Shown piece after piece: positions 53,710 through 62,200 of a stretch of DNA of 64,000 nucleotides. The stretch covers positions 1 through 64,000 of the forward strand of contig NZ_JACRAH010000044.1 of assembly GCF_016234775.1 (NCBI RefSeq). The letters are read 5' to 3'. Numbering within the stretch: the first letter of the stretch is position 1; each line of letters opens with the position of its first letter. The position numbers and the translations under genes were made by a program. This DNA is from Aquabacterium sp. Its GTDB lineage: Bacteria > Pseudomonadota > Gammaproteobacteria > Burkholderiales > Burkholderiaceae_C. The notes under the pieces are model-generated. The model was not told where the DNA came from, ran no database searches, and saw only the letters and a program-made list of their open reading frames with translations.

Positions 53710-54150
53710 TCAGGATTTGTCCAGCGTGAAGTACTGATAGGCCAGTTGCAGTGACTCGACCACATAGGCATTGGCCGTGGCGCTGAGGTCGCTCACCGCC
53801 CACTTGACCGGGTAGGCACCCACGAGGTGCCAGGTCATCAAGGGCTGGTGCGACTCGTTGAGCAGCGTCACGTCCACGTCATGCGGTTCGATGGTCAGCG
53901 TCTCGATGCACTGCTTCACCCAGTCCCAGATGGCGGACTGTTTCATCAAGCCCCTTTTGAGGACCAGATCGGGGTACTTGGCCCGCACGGGGTAGCGCTG
54001 GATGAAGCGGTTCTCACCGCCCTCCGGTACTTCCTCGGTGGCCAGGTCCACGGTGAGACCGCCCACATCGGTGAAGCGCACGTCGTTGTCCGACGGCGCC
54101 AGCCCCAGTACCTCGACCTTGAAATGAAAGCCAACTGGCGGTGTGTACAT
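53710..54150 (-). CDS. eCIS tube protein, second (Afp5-like)
   Basis: This 146-residue phage-tail-tube-fold protein begins YTPPVGFHFKVEVLGL. It carries the family pattern FTDVGGLTVDLATEEVPEGG, then YPDLVLKRGLM, DWVKQCIETLTIEPHDVDVT and LMTWHLVGAYPVKW. Such tube subunits form rings of the inner tube; the copy nearest the spike gene is usually the minor, baseplate-proximal ring (Afp5). It starts nine bases after the other tube gene, with which it is diverged. Confidence 0.93.
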   Translation of the reverse strand: MYTPPVGFHFKVEVLGLAPSDNDVRFTDVGGLTVDLATEEVPEGGENRFIQRYPVRAKYPDLVLKRGLMKQSAIWDWVKQCIETLTIEPHDVDVTLLNESHQPLMTWHLVGAYPVKWAVSDLSATANAYVVESLQLAYQYFTLDKS

Positions 54151-54159
54151 GGGCCGCTA

Positions 54160-54594
54160 TCAGTCGTTCTGCACTTCCATGCCTTCGTGGGCGATCTCAA
54201 TGGACTCGATGGCCACTTCGTTGGCCGCAGCCTTGAGCTGAGGCCCTTCCACCTTGACCGGGAAGGCGTTGTGGATCTTCCAGACCATCACCGGCTCATG
54301 CGATTCGTTGAGCAGGCTGATCGTGAGGTCACGCCGCTCCACGGTGTTGAGCTTGATGGTGGTGAGCCATTTGTAGAAGTCGTTGTCCGACTTGACCACG
54401 CCACGCTTGAGCGTGATGTTGCTGAACTTGCGCAGGCCGGGCATCTTGATGGACGAGTACTCGGGAAAGAAGCCGTCGCGGTATTCGATGACCTGGTTTT
54501 CCTGTGTGAGACCTGTCACCTCGGAGAAGCCAAGGCGGTTGCCGCCCCACTGAACAGAGAAGTGGAAGACGGGCAAGGGATATTGTCCGGGCAT
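54160..54594 (-). CDS. eCIS main tube protein (Afp1-like)
   Basis: This 144-residue tube protein has the canonical motif FHFSVQWGGNRLGFSEVTGL, followed by YSSIKMPGLRKFSNITLKRG, KLNTVERRDLTISLLNESHE and VWKIHNAFPVKVEGP. It should form the bulk of the inner tube. AAGGA precedes ATG 54594, and it lies 32 bases after the sheath gene. It is one of only two tube genes in this cluster. Confidence 0.95.
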   Translation of the reverse strand: MPGQYPLPVFHFSVQWGGNRLGFSEVTGLTQENQVIEYRDGFFPEYSSIKMPGLRKFSNITLKRGVVKSDNDFYKWLTTIKLNTVERRDLTISLLNESHEPVMVWKIHNAFPVKVEGPQLKAAANEVAIESIEIAHEGMEVQND

Positions 54595-54626
54595 GTCGAT
54601 TCCTTCGGATGTTTTTCAGTGTGGGA

Positions 54627-56588
54627 TCAAGAGGTCTGCAGCTTGTGCGAGAACTTCAGGATGATGAATTCCGCAGGGCGGACCACGGCCATGCCGATCT
54701 CGACGATAAGGCGGCCTTCCAGGATGTCCTGGCTGCTCATCGTGGTGCCCAGACCGCAACGCACGAAGAAGGCATCCTTGGTGCTGGCACCGGCCAGCGC
54801 ACCTTCGCGCCACTTCTGCGTGAGGTAGTTCTCGATCATGCCGCGCACCTTGACCCAGGTGTTGGCGTCATTGGGCTCGAACACGGCCCAGTAGGTGGAC
54901 TTCTTCACCGACTCTTCGACCATGTTGTAGAAGCGGCGCACCGACACGTAGCGCCACTCGTTGTCGTTGCCGGCCAGGGTGCGTGCGCCCCAGACCAGCG
55001 TGCCCTTGCCGGCAAACGCGCGAATGGCATTGACCGACTTGCCCGAGTTGGCGTCGATGTTGAGGTTGTCGGTGTCGTCGCTGTCGAACAGGTAGGTGGG
55101 GGCCAGCACACCATTGAGGCTGACGTTGGCCGGGGCCTTCCACACGCCACGCTGGTTGTCCACCAGGGCATAGATGCCGGCGATGGCGCCTGAGGGCGGG
55201 CACACGGTGACCGCGTTGTTCACGCCACGCAGGATCGAGCGGTACAGGCTGAAGTTCTCGCCCAGATAGGCTTCGTCGTTGCTGCGGTAAGTGTCGGCCG
55301 CGGCCGAGATTTGCGCCAGGACGGTACCGACCGCGGCCAGGGCTGCCAGCACGGTGGGCTGCGTGGCATCGAACTTGGCGGCAGCCGTGGTGCCCGGTGC
55401 CGTGGGGATCTTGCCAGAGCTGGCCACCACGGCGCTGAAGGTATTGCCCCAGGCGGGCGCAGAAGGCTTGGTGCCCAGATCCTGCTGCAAGGCATAGCTC
55501 GCCTCTTCGTTGTCCAGCTCCTTTTCAAGCGACAGCAGGGGCTTGAACACGGGCACCAGCACGTCGGTGATCTGGCCATTGACCACGGTGATCAGTTCGG
55601 TGCAGGTCAGCTTGACAGCCGCCGTGACCAAGCCATCAACCGCGCGCGCCGCCTTCAGCAGGAAGTCAAACAGGTTCTGCGTGTTGGTCGCGTTCTTGGC
55701 GCCCTTGTAGGCCAGCAGCAGTGCGTCCTGTCTGGCCGAGAAGCTGGTATCCGGGTCGAACAAGCCGGACTTGGCCGTGTTGATCACGGGCACATCGGCC
55801 AGCACCTTGTCCAGGCGGCTGAGCTTGTCCTTGATGGCTTGCTCGGAGGTGAGTGTGGCCAGTTCAACAGGCTGAGAGCCCTTGTACAGCTTGGTGGCGG
55901 GTTTGGTCAGATCCGCGTAACCGATCTGCTTGGGATAGTTGACCTTCAGCCAGGGGGCGTAGGCAGCGCCGTATTTCAGGCTGTTGATGCCGACCTTGCT
56001 GCGGAAGTCTTCCACGGCGGTGCCGTGTGCGGTCTTGTTGTCGTAGTAGACCGTGTCCATCAAGGCCACGCGGTCACCCAGCTTGCCGCACTGGGCCAGC
56101 GCCGCCTTCTGGAAGGCCGCCAGGTTGTCCGTGCTAAGGGAGGCCGCATCCGGGGCGAGCAGGATGGTGGGCTCGTCCACCGTGGCCACCTTGGCCAGGC
56201 CGGTGATCAGCACGTTCTGGTCTACCGAGTCGGTGTACTTGCCCACCGACACGATGTAGCAAGGGCCACCGCCGTTGTCGAAGAACAGGCGCATGCTGTT
56301 GTACAGGTGCTTGGCGTTGCCCGAGCCCAGTTCGGCGCGCACGAAGTTGCCGCCCTCATCGAGCTGCACCTTGGCCACGTCCAGCGTGGGTGCGCCACCG
56401 AAGAGCTGCTCGAACTCCAGCAGCGAGGTGATGCGCGTGGGCACGTTCTTCAGATCGCCTTCGATGTCGCGTGTGGCTTTGGCGGTGTAGCCAATGAAGG
56501 CGGGCACGGCAGTCGCCACCTCGGCCACCGAGGGCGGAAACACCGAGATTTCTTCGACATACACGTCAGGCGTGCGATAGGTTGGCAT
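54627..56588 (-). CDS. Contractile tail sheath protein
   Basis: This 653-residue sheath protein forms the contractile outer cylinder. The N-terminus YRTPDVYVEEISVFPPSVAE and VPAFIGYTAK is typical, and the C-terminal assembly domain includes LVWGARTLAGNDNEWRYVSV, YNMVEESVKKSTYWAVFEPN and PAEFIILKFSHKLQ. The variable outer domain lies in residues about 200-440. A single sheath gene is present, unlike the three in Afp and PVC, as in simpler eCIS types. GAGGAG precedes the start. Confidence 0.96.
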   Translation of the reverse strand: MPTYRTPDVYVEEISVFPPSVAEVATAVPAFIGYTAKATRDIEGDLKNVPTRITSLLEFEQLFGGAPTLDVAKVQLDEGGNFVRAELGSGNAKHLYNSMRLFFDNGGGPCYIVSVGKYTDSVDQNVLITGLAKVATVDEPTILLAPDAASLSTDNLAAFQKAALAQCGKLGDRVALMDTVYYDNKTAHGTAVEDFRSKVGINSLKYGAAYAPWLKVNYPKQIGYADLTKPATKLYKGSQPVELATLTSEQAIKDKLSRLDKVLADVPVINTAKSGLFDPDTSFSARQDALLLAYKGAKNATNTQNLFDFLLKAARAVDGLVTAAVKLTCTELITVVNGQITDVLVPVFKPLLSLEKELDNEEASYALQQDLGTKPSAPAWGNTFSAVVASSGKIPTAPGTTAAAKFDATQPTVLAALAAVGTVLAQISAAADTYRSNDEAYLGENFSLYRSILRGVNNAVTVCPPSGAIAGIYALVDNQRGVWKAPANVSLNGVLAPTYLFDSDDTDNLNIDANSGKSVNAIRAFAGKGTLVWGARTLAGNDNEWRYVSVRRFYNMVEESVKKSTYWAVFEPNDANTWVKVRGMIENYLTQKWREGALAGASTKDAFFVRCGLGTTMSSQDILEGRLIVEIGMAVVRPAEFIILKFSHKLQTS

Positions 56589-56603
56589 GGCGGATTCGCT
56601 CCT

Positions 56604-57611
56604 CTACGGTTTACTCAGGTGAACGACAAACTGGGCATCACTGCGCTCGGCACCGGGCTGAGGCAGATCGCCGATGACCACCTCGCCAAGACGTTGCAGT
56701 GCGATGCCGTGCGGACCTCGGGCCTGGCGGGCCAGCGGGGCATCAGCTTCAAACAACACGACCTGACGGGTGTGATCCGGATCGAGCAGATCCGGGGTGA
56801 GACAGCCTGCGCCAAAGGGCGGCAGGTGAGGGGTGAAGACAATTGGCGTGCGACCGGCAGCCGCGGCGCCCTGATCCAGCACCTTGATGCTGTCGAGATC
56901 AGCCTGATTGGCTGGCTTGACGAGCACGTAGTAGCGCAGCACGTCTTCGCGCGCAGCCAGGTTCAAGGTGAAGGCATGGCCATGCAGCACGTGGTCGGCA
57001 CTGATCTTCAATTGCAGCAGGCCCCAGCAATCGCTCAAACCTTGGCCAATAAACAGGCGCTGCTGCGCCAGCACGTGGCCGGGCTGGTCTTCTTCGGTGA
57101 TGAGCACCTCACCAGTCAGGCCACCCGCATCCCATTGCCAGGCGGCATCGGTGTCTTTCAGTGTGATGCTGGCCTTGGGCAAACCTTCTTCGGTAATGGC
57201 ACGCAGGGTCAGCGGGCGCGTGGTGCTGATGGGGGTGATGCTCATGCGATGTGCCACGATGCGCACACCACGCGGCGCGGCACCAATGGCATCCACACTG
57301 GCCTCGTTGGCAAACAGTGCCCGCTCGCCCTTGGCCAGCGCCAGATCACGGGTGTATTGCGCAAACAAGGTGCTGCCAGGCAGCAAGCCGAACACCAGCG
57401 TGCGCCCGGTACTGTCCACCACGGCATGCCCATCGGCGTCCTCTTCAATCAGCACATGCAGCTGGCCGTTCAACTCGCGCGCCATGGCCCGCATGGCCTT
57501 CAAGGCCTCCTGCGTGGTGGGTGGCACGACGAAGCTCAAGGCGTCACACACGCCATCATGGAAGTCGTGCGAGACGGAGATCGTCCAGAGCGTGCGAAAA
57601 CCGGTGTTCAT
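56604..57611 (-). CDS. Uncharacterised eCIS-locus protein
   Basis: I do not recognise this 335-residue soluble protein. It starts NTGFRTLWTISVSHDFHDGV, has a mainly beta composition with stretches such as RPLTLRAITEEGLPKASITL and YYVLVKPANQADLDSIKVLD, and ends with FVVHLSKP. No catalytic motif is visible. Its start overlaps the cap gene stop as ATGA, and the sheath gene follows 15 bases later, so it is a structural or assembly component of this injection system rather than a passenger. A coat or surface decoration role is a guess. Confidence 0.75.
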   Translation of the reverse strand: MNTGFRTLWTISVSHDFHDGVCDALSFVVPPTTQEALKAMRAMARELNGQLHVLIEEDADGHAVVDSTGRTLVFGLLPGSTLFAQYTRDLALAKGERALFANEASVDAIGAAPRGVRIVAHRMSITPISTTRPLTLRAITEEGLPKASITLKDTDAAWQWDAGGLTGEVLITEEDQPGHVLAQQRLFIGQGLSDCWGLLQLKISADHVLHGHAFTLNLAAREDVLRYYVLVKPANQADLDSIKVLDQGAAAAGRTPIVFTPHLPPFGAGCLTPDLLDPDHTRQVVLFEADAPLARQARGPHGIALQRLGEVVIGDLPQPGAERSDAQFVVHLSKP

Positions 57612-58180
57612 CGCAGCGCCATCTTCGTCTGGATGCCGGTGACAGGCTGGCCGGTACCCTGGGGCTCGACATCCTGCAGCCACAGCAGGCGCACACGGTA
57701 GACCATGGCCGGCATATGCTTGGTGCCAATGCACGTCCACAGCTGGTTGAGCTGATCAGGGCCGTAGTTGAGCAACTCCACGGTCAGGCGCTCGATGCCC
57801 GCTGGCATGCCGGGGTAATCGGACGGCGTGAACACCGGATGCGACTGGAAAAAAGTGAGCAGGCAGGCCAAACGGCGCAGGGCTTCGTCATATTTCTGAA
57901 AACGCCCCGTCACCACCACGATGAGGTTGACCTTCAGGGGCGGTGGCAGGGTGATTTCACGACCACCCACGATCTGGCGCTGGGGCAATTGCTCGCGCAA
58001 CACACGCTCTTCTTCGATCTGGAAAAGCGACATGCGCGTGGTGTCACCCGCCAGGGCCAAAGCGCCTGTCGTGACGTCCACCAAAGGACCTACATCCAGC
58101 TTGCCCAATGCCAGGCCAAGCCGACGCGACATGAAGCCATTGGCTTCGTCGCTGAGGAACTTCAAGGCCAGGTCGATCAT
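57608..58180 (-). CDS. DUF4255 tube/sheath terminator cap (Afp16/Pvc16-like)
   Basis: This 190-residue protein matches the DUF4255 (Pvc16 N-terminal) family, which terminates the tube and sheath at the distal end. The opening IDLALKFLSDEANGFMSRRL, the strands PPPLKVNLIVVVTGRFQKYD and EALRRLACLLTFFQSHPVFT, and the end region QLNQLWTCIGTKHMPAMVYR are family-typical. It is the first gene of the operon, with AAGGTGG upstream of ATG 58180 and a promoter at 58283-58310. Its placement first, rather than last as in Afp, is common in other eCIS lineages. Confidence 0.94.
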   Translation of the reverse strand: MIDLALKFLSDEANGFMSRRLGLALGKLDVGPLVDVTTGALALAGDTTRMSLFQIEEERVLREQLPQRQIVGGREITLPPPLKVNLIVVVTGRFQKYDEALRRLACLLTFFQSHPVFTPSDYPGMPAGIERLTVELLNYGPDQLNQLWTCIGTKHMPAMVYRVRLLWLQDVEPQGTGQPVTGIQTKMALR

Positions 58181-58506
58181 GCACGACCACCTTGAAATTC
58201 ACATCTGCCCCTCTGCATGTGCTGCCTCGTTCTTCATGGATGAAATTCAATTTCAGTCTATGAGAACAGAGGTTTCAAAACGATTAAAGACTACGTATTA
58301 GGGGGGTCAACGGTTGACTCAGGTCAAGGGGCCTAGAGCTAGGGGGAGGTGTGTGGCGAACGCCTCACGGTCAGCCAATGTGACAAAGTCCACACCACAC
58401 CCTGCATCGGGTTCGTGCTCCCCGTGTTCCAGGGTATCGACCCGGTAGCGCACCTTGCCCACACTCACTACGCTACTTACATCCGCTTGCATTGCAGGAG
58501 ATCAGC
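58181..58506. other. Intergenic region upstream of the eCIS operon
   Basis: This 326-base stretch lies between the eCIS cap gene (minus strand) and a small plus-strand ORF. It is AT-richer near 58240-58300 and holds the eCIS promoter candidate, the palindrome GTCAACGGTTGAC at 58306-58318 and a second small palindrome CCTAGAGCTAGG at 58332-58343. From 58350 to 58480 I see nothing beyond a possible promoter for the small ORF. Confidence 0.55.
58283..58318 (-). promoter_or_regulatory. Sigma70-like promoter of the eCIS operon with palindromic operator
   Basis: On the minus strand TTGACC (58310-58305) and TTTAAT (58288-58283) are separated by 16 bases, matching five of six bases at each hexamer. 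The -35 lies inside an exact 6-bp palindrome GTCAAC-G-GTTGAC (58306-58318), so a dimeric regulator bound there would cover it. The leader to the cap start would be about 95 bases. Confidence 0.6.
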
Positions 58507-58641
58507 ATGAGTGTCCGCCTGTCCATCGCCTTGATCGCGGGCATCGTGATTGCCCAGGGCTTGTTTGCCACACATGTGAAAACGAACATGGTGCGCGTCT
58601 GCAACCCTGACACGAAAGCCTGTCAGTTCGTACACCGCTGA
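58507..58641 (+). CDS. Small 44-residue secreted or membrane peptide
   Basis: This 44-codon ORF has AGGAG six bases upstream of ATG 58507. It begins MSVRLSIALIAGIVIAQGLF, a hydrophobic helix resembling a signal peptide or anchor, and ends with a polar, two-cysteine tail (VRVCNPDTKACQFVHR). The cysteines could form a disulphide in the periplasm. It runs opposite to the eCIS operon and its last 19 bases overlap the 3' end of the 161-aa gene on the other strand. I recognise no family. The good ribosome site and signal-like start support it as real. Confidence 0.6.
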   Translation: MSVRLSIALIAGIVIAQGLFATHVKTNMVRVCNPDTKACQFVHR

Positions 58642-59108
58642 TCGTCGATCAGGCGCACTTCGTCGGCACGGGCCACAAAGCTCAGGCTGTCGAGCTGGTC
58701 GAAAACCTCGTTGCTGATGTCGGCGGCATAGCGGTTCTCGTACCAGGCGCAGGCATAGGGCAGGAACAGCGGGCCCAAGGGCAGGTCCAACAGCTTGGTG
58801 TCACCCGCGTTCAGCACGGCTGCGACGCCCTGGTTACCCACCACGGGCACGTTGTCGTCACCGAACACTTCGAAAGCCACGATCAGTTTGGACGACGCCA
58901 CACCACCTTCGCTGGTCTTGACAGCTGTGACGCGGATGTTCTGAAAGCGGCGCCCCACCTTGCCGCTGTCCTGCGCTTGTTCGAACTCGCCTAGCTTGCC
59001 TTTCTTGACCACGGTGGCGTCGGTCACAGGCACGCCCAAGTCAGCCAGGCCATGGGGCTTGGCAGGTTTGATGGCAACAGCAGTAGAAGACAGCAGCAGG
59101 GCAGGCAT
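58623..59108 (-). CDS. Uncharacterised 161-residue protein near eCIS
   Basis: I do not recognise this protein. After a short Ala/Leu/Ser start it has a mainly beta composition, with strands such as FQNIRVTAVKTSEGGVASSK, then LIVAFEVFGDDNVPVVGNQG and LLDLPLGPLFLPYACAWYEN, and an acidic C-terminus. The start is uncertain: ATG 59108 lacks a strong ribosome site, and an upstream ATG at 59186 gives an unlikely Cys/Arg-rich extension. It lies between the YCF48-KAP gene and the eCIS operon on the same strand, so it may be cotranscribed with the former. Confidence 0.65.
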   Translation of the reverse strand: MPALLLSSTAVAIKPAKPHGLADLGVPVTDATVVKKGKLGEFEQAQDSGKVGRRFQNIRVTAVKTSEGGVASSKLIVAFEVFGDDNVPVVGNQGVAAVLNAGDTKLLDLPLGPLFLPYACAWYENRYAADISNEVFDQLDSLSFVARADEVRLIDDQRCTN

Positions 59109-59218
59109 GGCGTTGGCTCGAACAGAATGAGGACAACGCCATTGAAAGCCCTGCGCACAAGGACAGGTGTTTGCTCGGGTATTCAACCCAGCAAACCGGT
59201 GGGATAGCCTGATGCGCT

Positions 59219-62200
59219 TCAGGTCACCAGCAAGCCACGCAGCCGGGTTTCAAAGCGATCGATCTGGGCGGCATCGGGTAAGGCCGTGAACATCAATGCG
59301 TGGGCTTTCAAGGCTTCCTGCAGTGCCTGCGGCCAGTTGGCCAGAACCTTGAGCACGCCGTCCAGTTGGCCCTCGATGTCACCTCCTCTGCCCAGACCCT
59401 GATACAGGCTGACGGCTTGCTTCAATTGCGTCAAACGTTCAGGCCCCGTGTGATGCAAGGCTGCCAGCATCACCAGATGCGACTCCGGCGTAGCGGCCAC
59501 CTTGCGGGACGCCACATCGCGCTGCTCATAGGCTGCGAACAAGCGCGCACGGTTGTAGAAGCGCTTGACGTGGCGAGGCGTCGGGTCTGCCGCCACCACC
59601 ACCTCCTTCCACAGGTCCAGCGCATCCATGAAACGACCTGAGTCGTGCAGGCGAATGGCCCCACCCAAGGCCACGGTGATCGCTGCTCGGTGCGATACCA
59701 GCCAGCGCCAGATCAAGGCAGCCAGGGGCAGCGCGAAAGCCAGCCCCCACCACATGGCCGGAGTCAGGCGTGCCTCCGGGCCCGCGGCCACCAAGCTGGC
59801 TTGAGCGCGCGGCTCGACAGGGTCTGCCGATCGGTTGCCATTGAAGACGTCCAGGTCTCGCTGATCGAAGGCGTTGAGGGCTGAGGGCTTGTTGCCTGAT
59901 CGGTTCAGCGGCGATGCGGTCTCTGCCGCCCGATCAATATCCTGCACATGGCCTTCCCCGCCTTCCTGCAGCACACGACCCCACATGAAGGCCAGCGACA
60001 GGATGCTCAGCACCGCGCCCAGCAAGACCAGTTGCAGGATCTGCTGTCGCCAGTTCGCCAGCAGCGTGAGCAGGCCATCCAGCACTCTGCGCCACCTGGG
60101 CTTGCTGTCCTCGCCCTTGGGGCGTTTGACCACGACCATCAGCTCCTTGAGGCGATCTTGCGCCTCAGGCACAGGCAGCTCGATGTGCACCAGCTTGCGC
60201 AGGTAGTCGCGCGCATAGGTGCCGGTTTCGTCCTTGACGGGTGGGGTGATGCAGCTCATCACCCGGTCCATGGCGGCCCCGATGACGACGAAACACTGGC
60301 CCACGTCCACGAGGTAGTTGGTCAGCTCCATCAGCCCGTTGACCGTCTCGACCGAACAGCGATCCAGGTCGTCAATGAAGATGACCAGGCGCCCACCCAA
60401 GGCGTCTGTCAACAGGCCAAACTCTGCGCGACAACGCTCGACCGTACCGGTGGGCTCCTTGCCCTCGTCAACCTGGCGGGCTTGGCCCAACAGGGCCTTG
60501 AGGGGCTCCAGGATCTGCAAGCCGCCGATCGTCCAACCTTTGGTGAACAGCAGAAGGATGAAGCCGATGAAACCGCCCAGCAAGGAGCGCTGCAACCAGG
60601 GAAAGAGCGTGGGCGGTGGCACGGTTTCGACCGCATCACGTATGGCCTGCTCTTCACTGGGGCGCAGCTTGCCGTCGGGGATGTGCGCCCGCACCGTGGC
60701 CAGCAGGTCCTGCGGCTGCTCGAACACACAGCGGCGCTCTGGCGCCACATCACGACGATCACCACACTGCTGCATCTGCGTGGCGGGCTCCCACAGCAGG
60801 GCGTGCTTCATGTAGCAGTAGATCTCGGGGCGCACCGGCACGGCCTTTTGCAAGGCCTGGACCAGTTCACGCACATCGCACGGGTCGGCGGGCAGGGTGG
60901 CTGGTTTGCCTGCAGCGGGCGGCGGCATATGGGCCAGCGCAGCCAGTGCGGCCACGCTATAAGGCTGTGTGTCTGGATCACGCGAGGCATCCAGCGCGTC
61001 GGCAGACGCCACGGCGCTGGCTGCTTCGGCACCCGATGCAGGGGCCACCGCCACCGTGGTGCCGTTTTTGGCCAGGGCCCGGCGGAAGGGGTCGAGCTTG
61101 TCGAGCGTGCGGCCTGTGACGATGGTCTGCTGCTGCTGCAGGATGTAGTGCTTGAAGTTCAACCTGAGGTTGTCCATGGCGGGCTGCGTGCCCACGCTGA
61201 ACAGATCACCGGCCCCGACGGCGAGCGCGCCAGCCATGGCCACGGCCACGGATCGATAGAACCAGCCACGCCCCCAGATCAGGCGGCTGCGCACGCGCAA
61301 CCAGGCGAAGGGCTGGCGCCAGAACTGCGGCACGGCCTGTTGCATGACCACGTTGAACAAGGCCGTGAGCTGGCGCCCTTCCTGCTGATGGTGCCAGGCG
61401 TTGAACCAGGCGGTGCGAAAGCCGGCCTGCTTCAGATCCGTCTGGAGCATGCGCATGACGCTGCTCTTGCCGCATCCCCATTCGCCCGTCACCGCCAAGG
61501 TGATGCGGGGTTCGGTACGGGCGTTGCGGATGAAGGCCGACAAGGCCTCCACAGCGGGCCGAAAGCCCAGCCGGTCAGAGGCCTTGTCCGCCACGGGCTG
61601 GTCGCTGCTCAGCACCATGGCCACTTGCCCGATGGGCTCGTCTTGCGCCTCGGCGGTGCTGCGCCCGCTGGCGTCCACGAACACCAACAGGGCTGCGGCA
61701 GATAGCCCCGTCAGCAACAACAGCAAGACATACCAGGGCGCCCAGTGCCGCTCATACGTGGCCAAGGGCAACCAGTGCTGGCCGTTGTCGAAGGTGGTGT
61801 GCAGGCTACCACCGGCACCCGCCACCCATCCCTGCTTGCCATCCGCGCTGAAGCGGATCACGCGTGCGTGGCCGCCCGGTGCGGGCTGGCTCTGCCAGTT
61901 GCGCCCGCCATCCAGTGTCTGCAGCAGTGTGCCTTCACCAGCTGCCCACATCTGGCTGCCATTGCCCAGAACGGCCACGCTGTGCAACCAGGCGCCCGTG
62001 CCCGTGCGGCCCATGGGCTTGCTGGTGCCACCTGGGCTGGTGCTCCAGGCCAGCCAGCTCTTGCCACCGTCTTCGGTGCTCAGCACCACACCTTGAGATC
62101 CCACCACCCAGCCGCGCTGGCCATCGCCCGTGAACTGCAGATCCGTGAGGCGTTGCGGGGCACCTTCAGGCAAGCTGACTTGAGGTACCCAGACTTGCCC

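Noticed and set aside
55311..57701. A plus-strand open frame of about 800 codons opposite the sheath gene
   Set aside because: It is antisense to a clear sheath protein and has no domain, ribosome site or plausible composition.
34814..58180. Type VI secretion system or Myoviridae prophage
   Set aside because: No TssJLM, ClpV, Hcp-type signatures, capsid, terminase, portal or integrase; DUF4157, DUF4255, LysM hub and Afp15-like ATPase point to eCIS.
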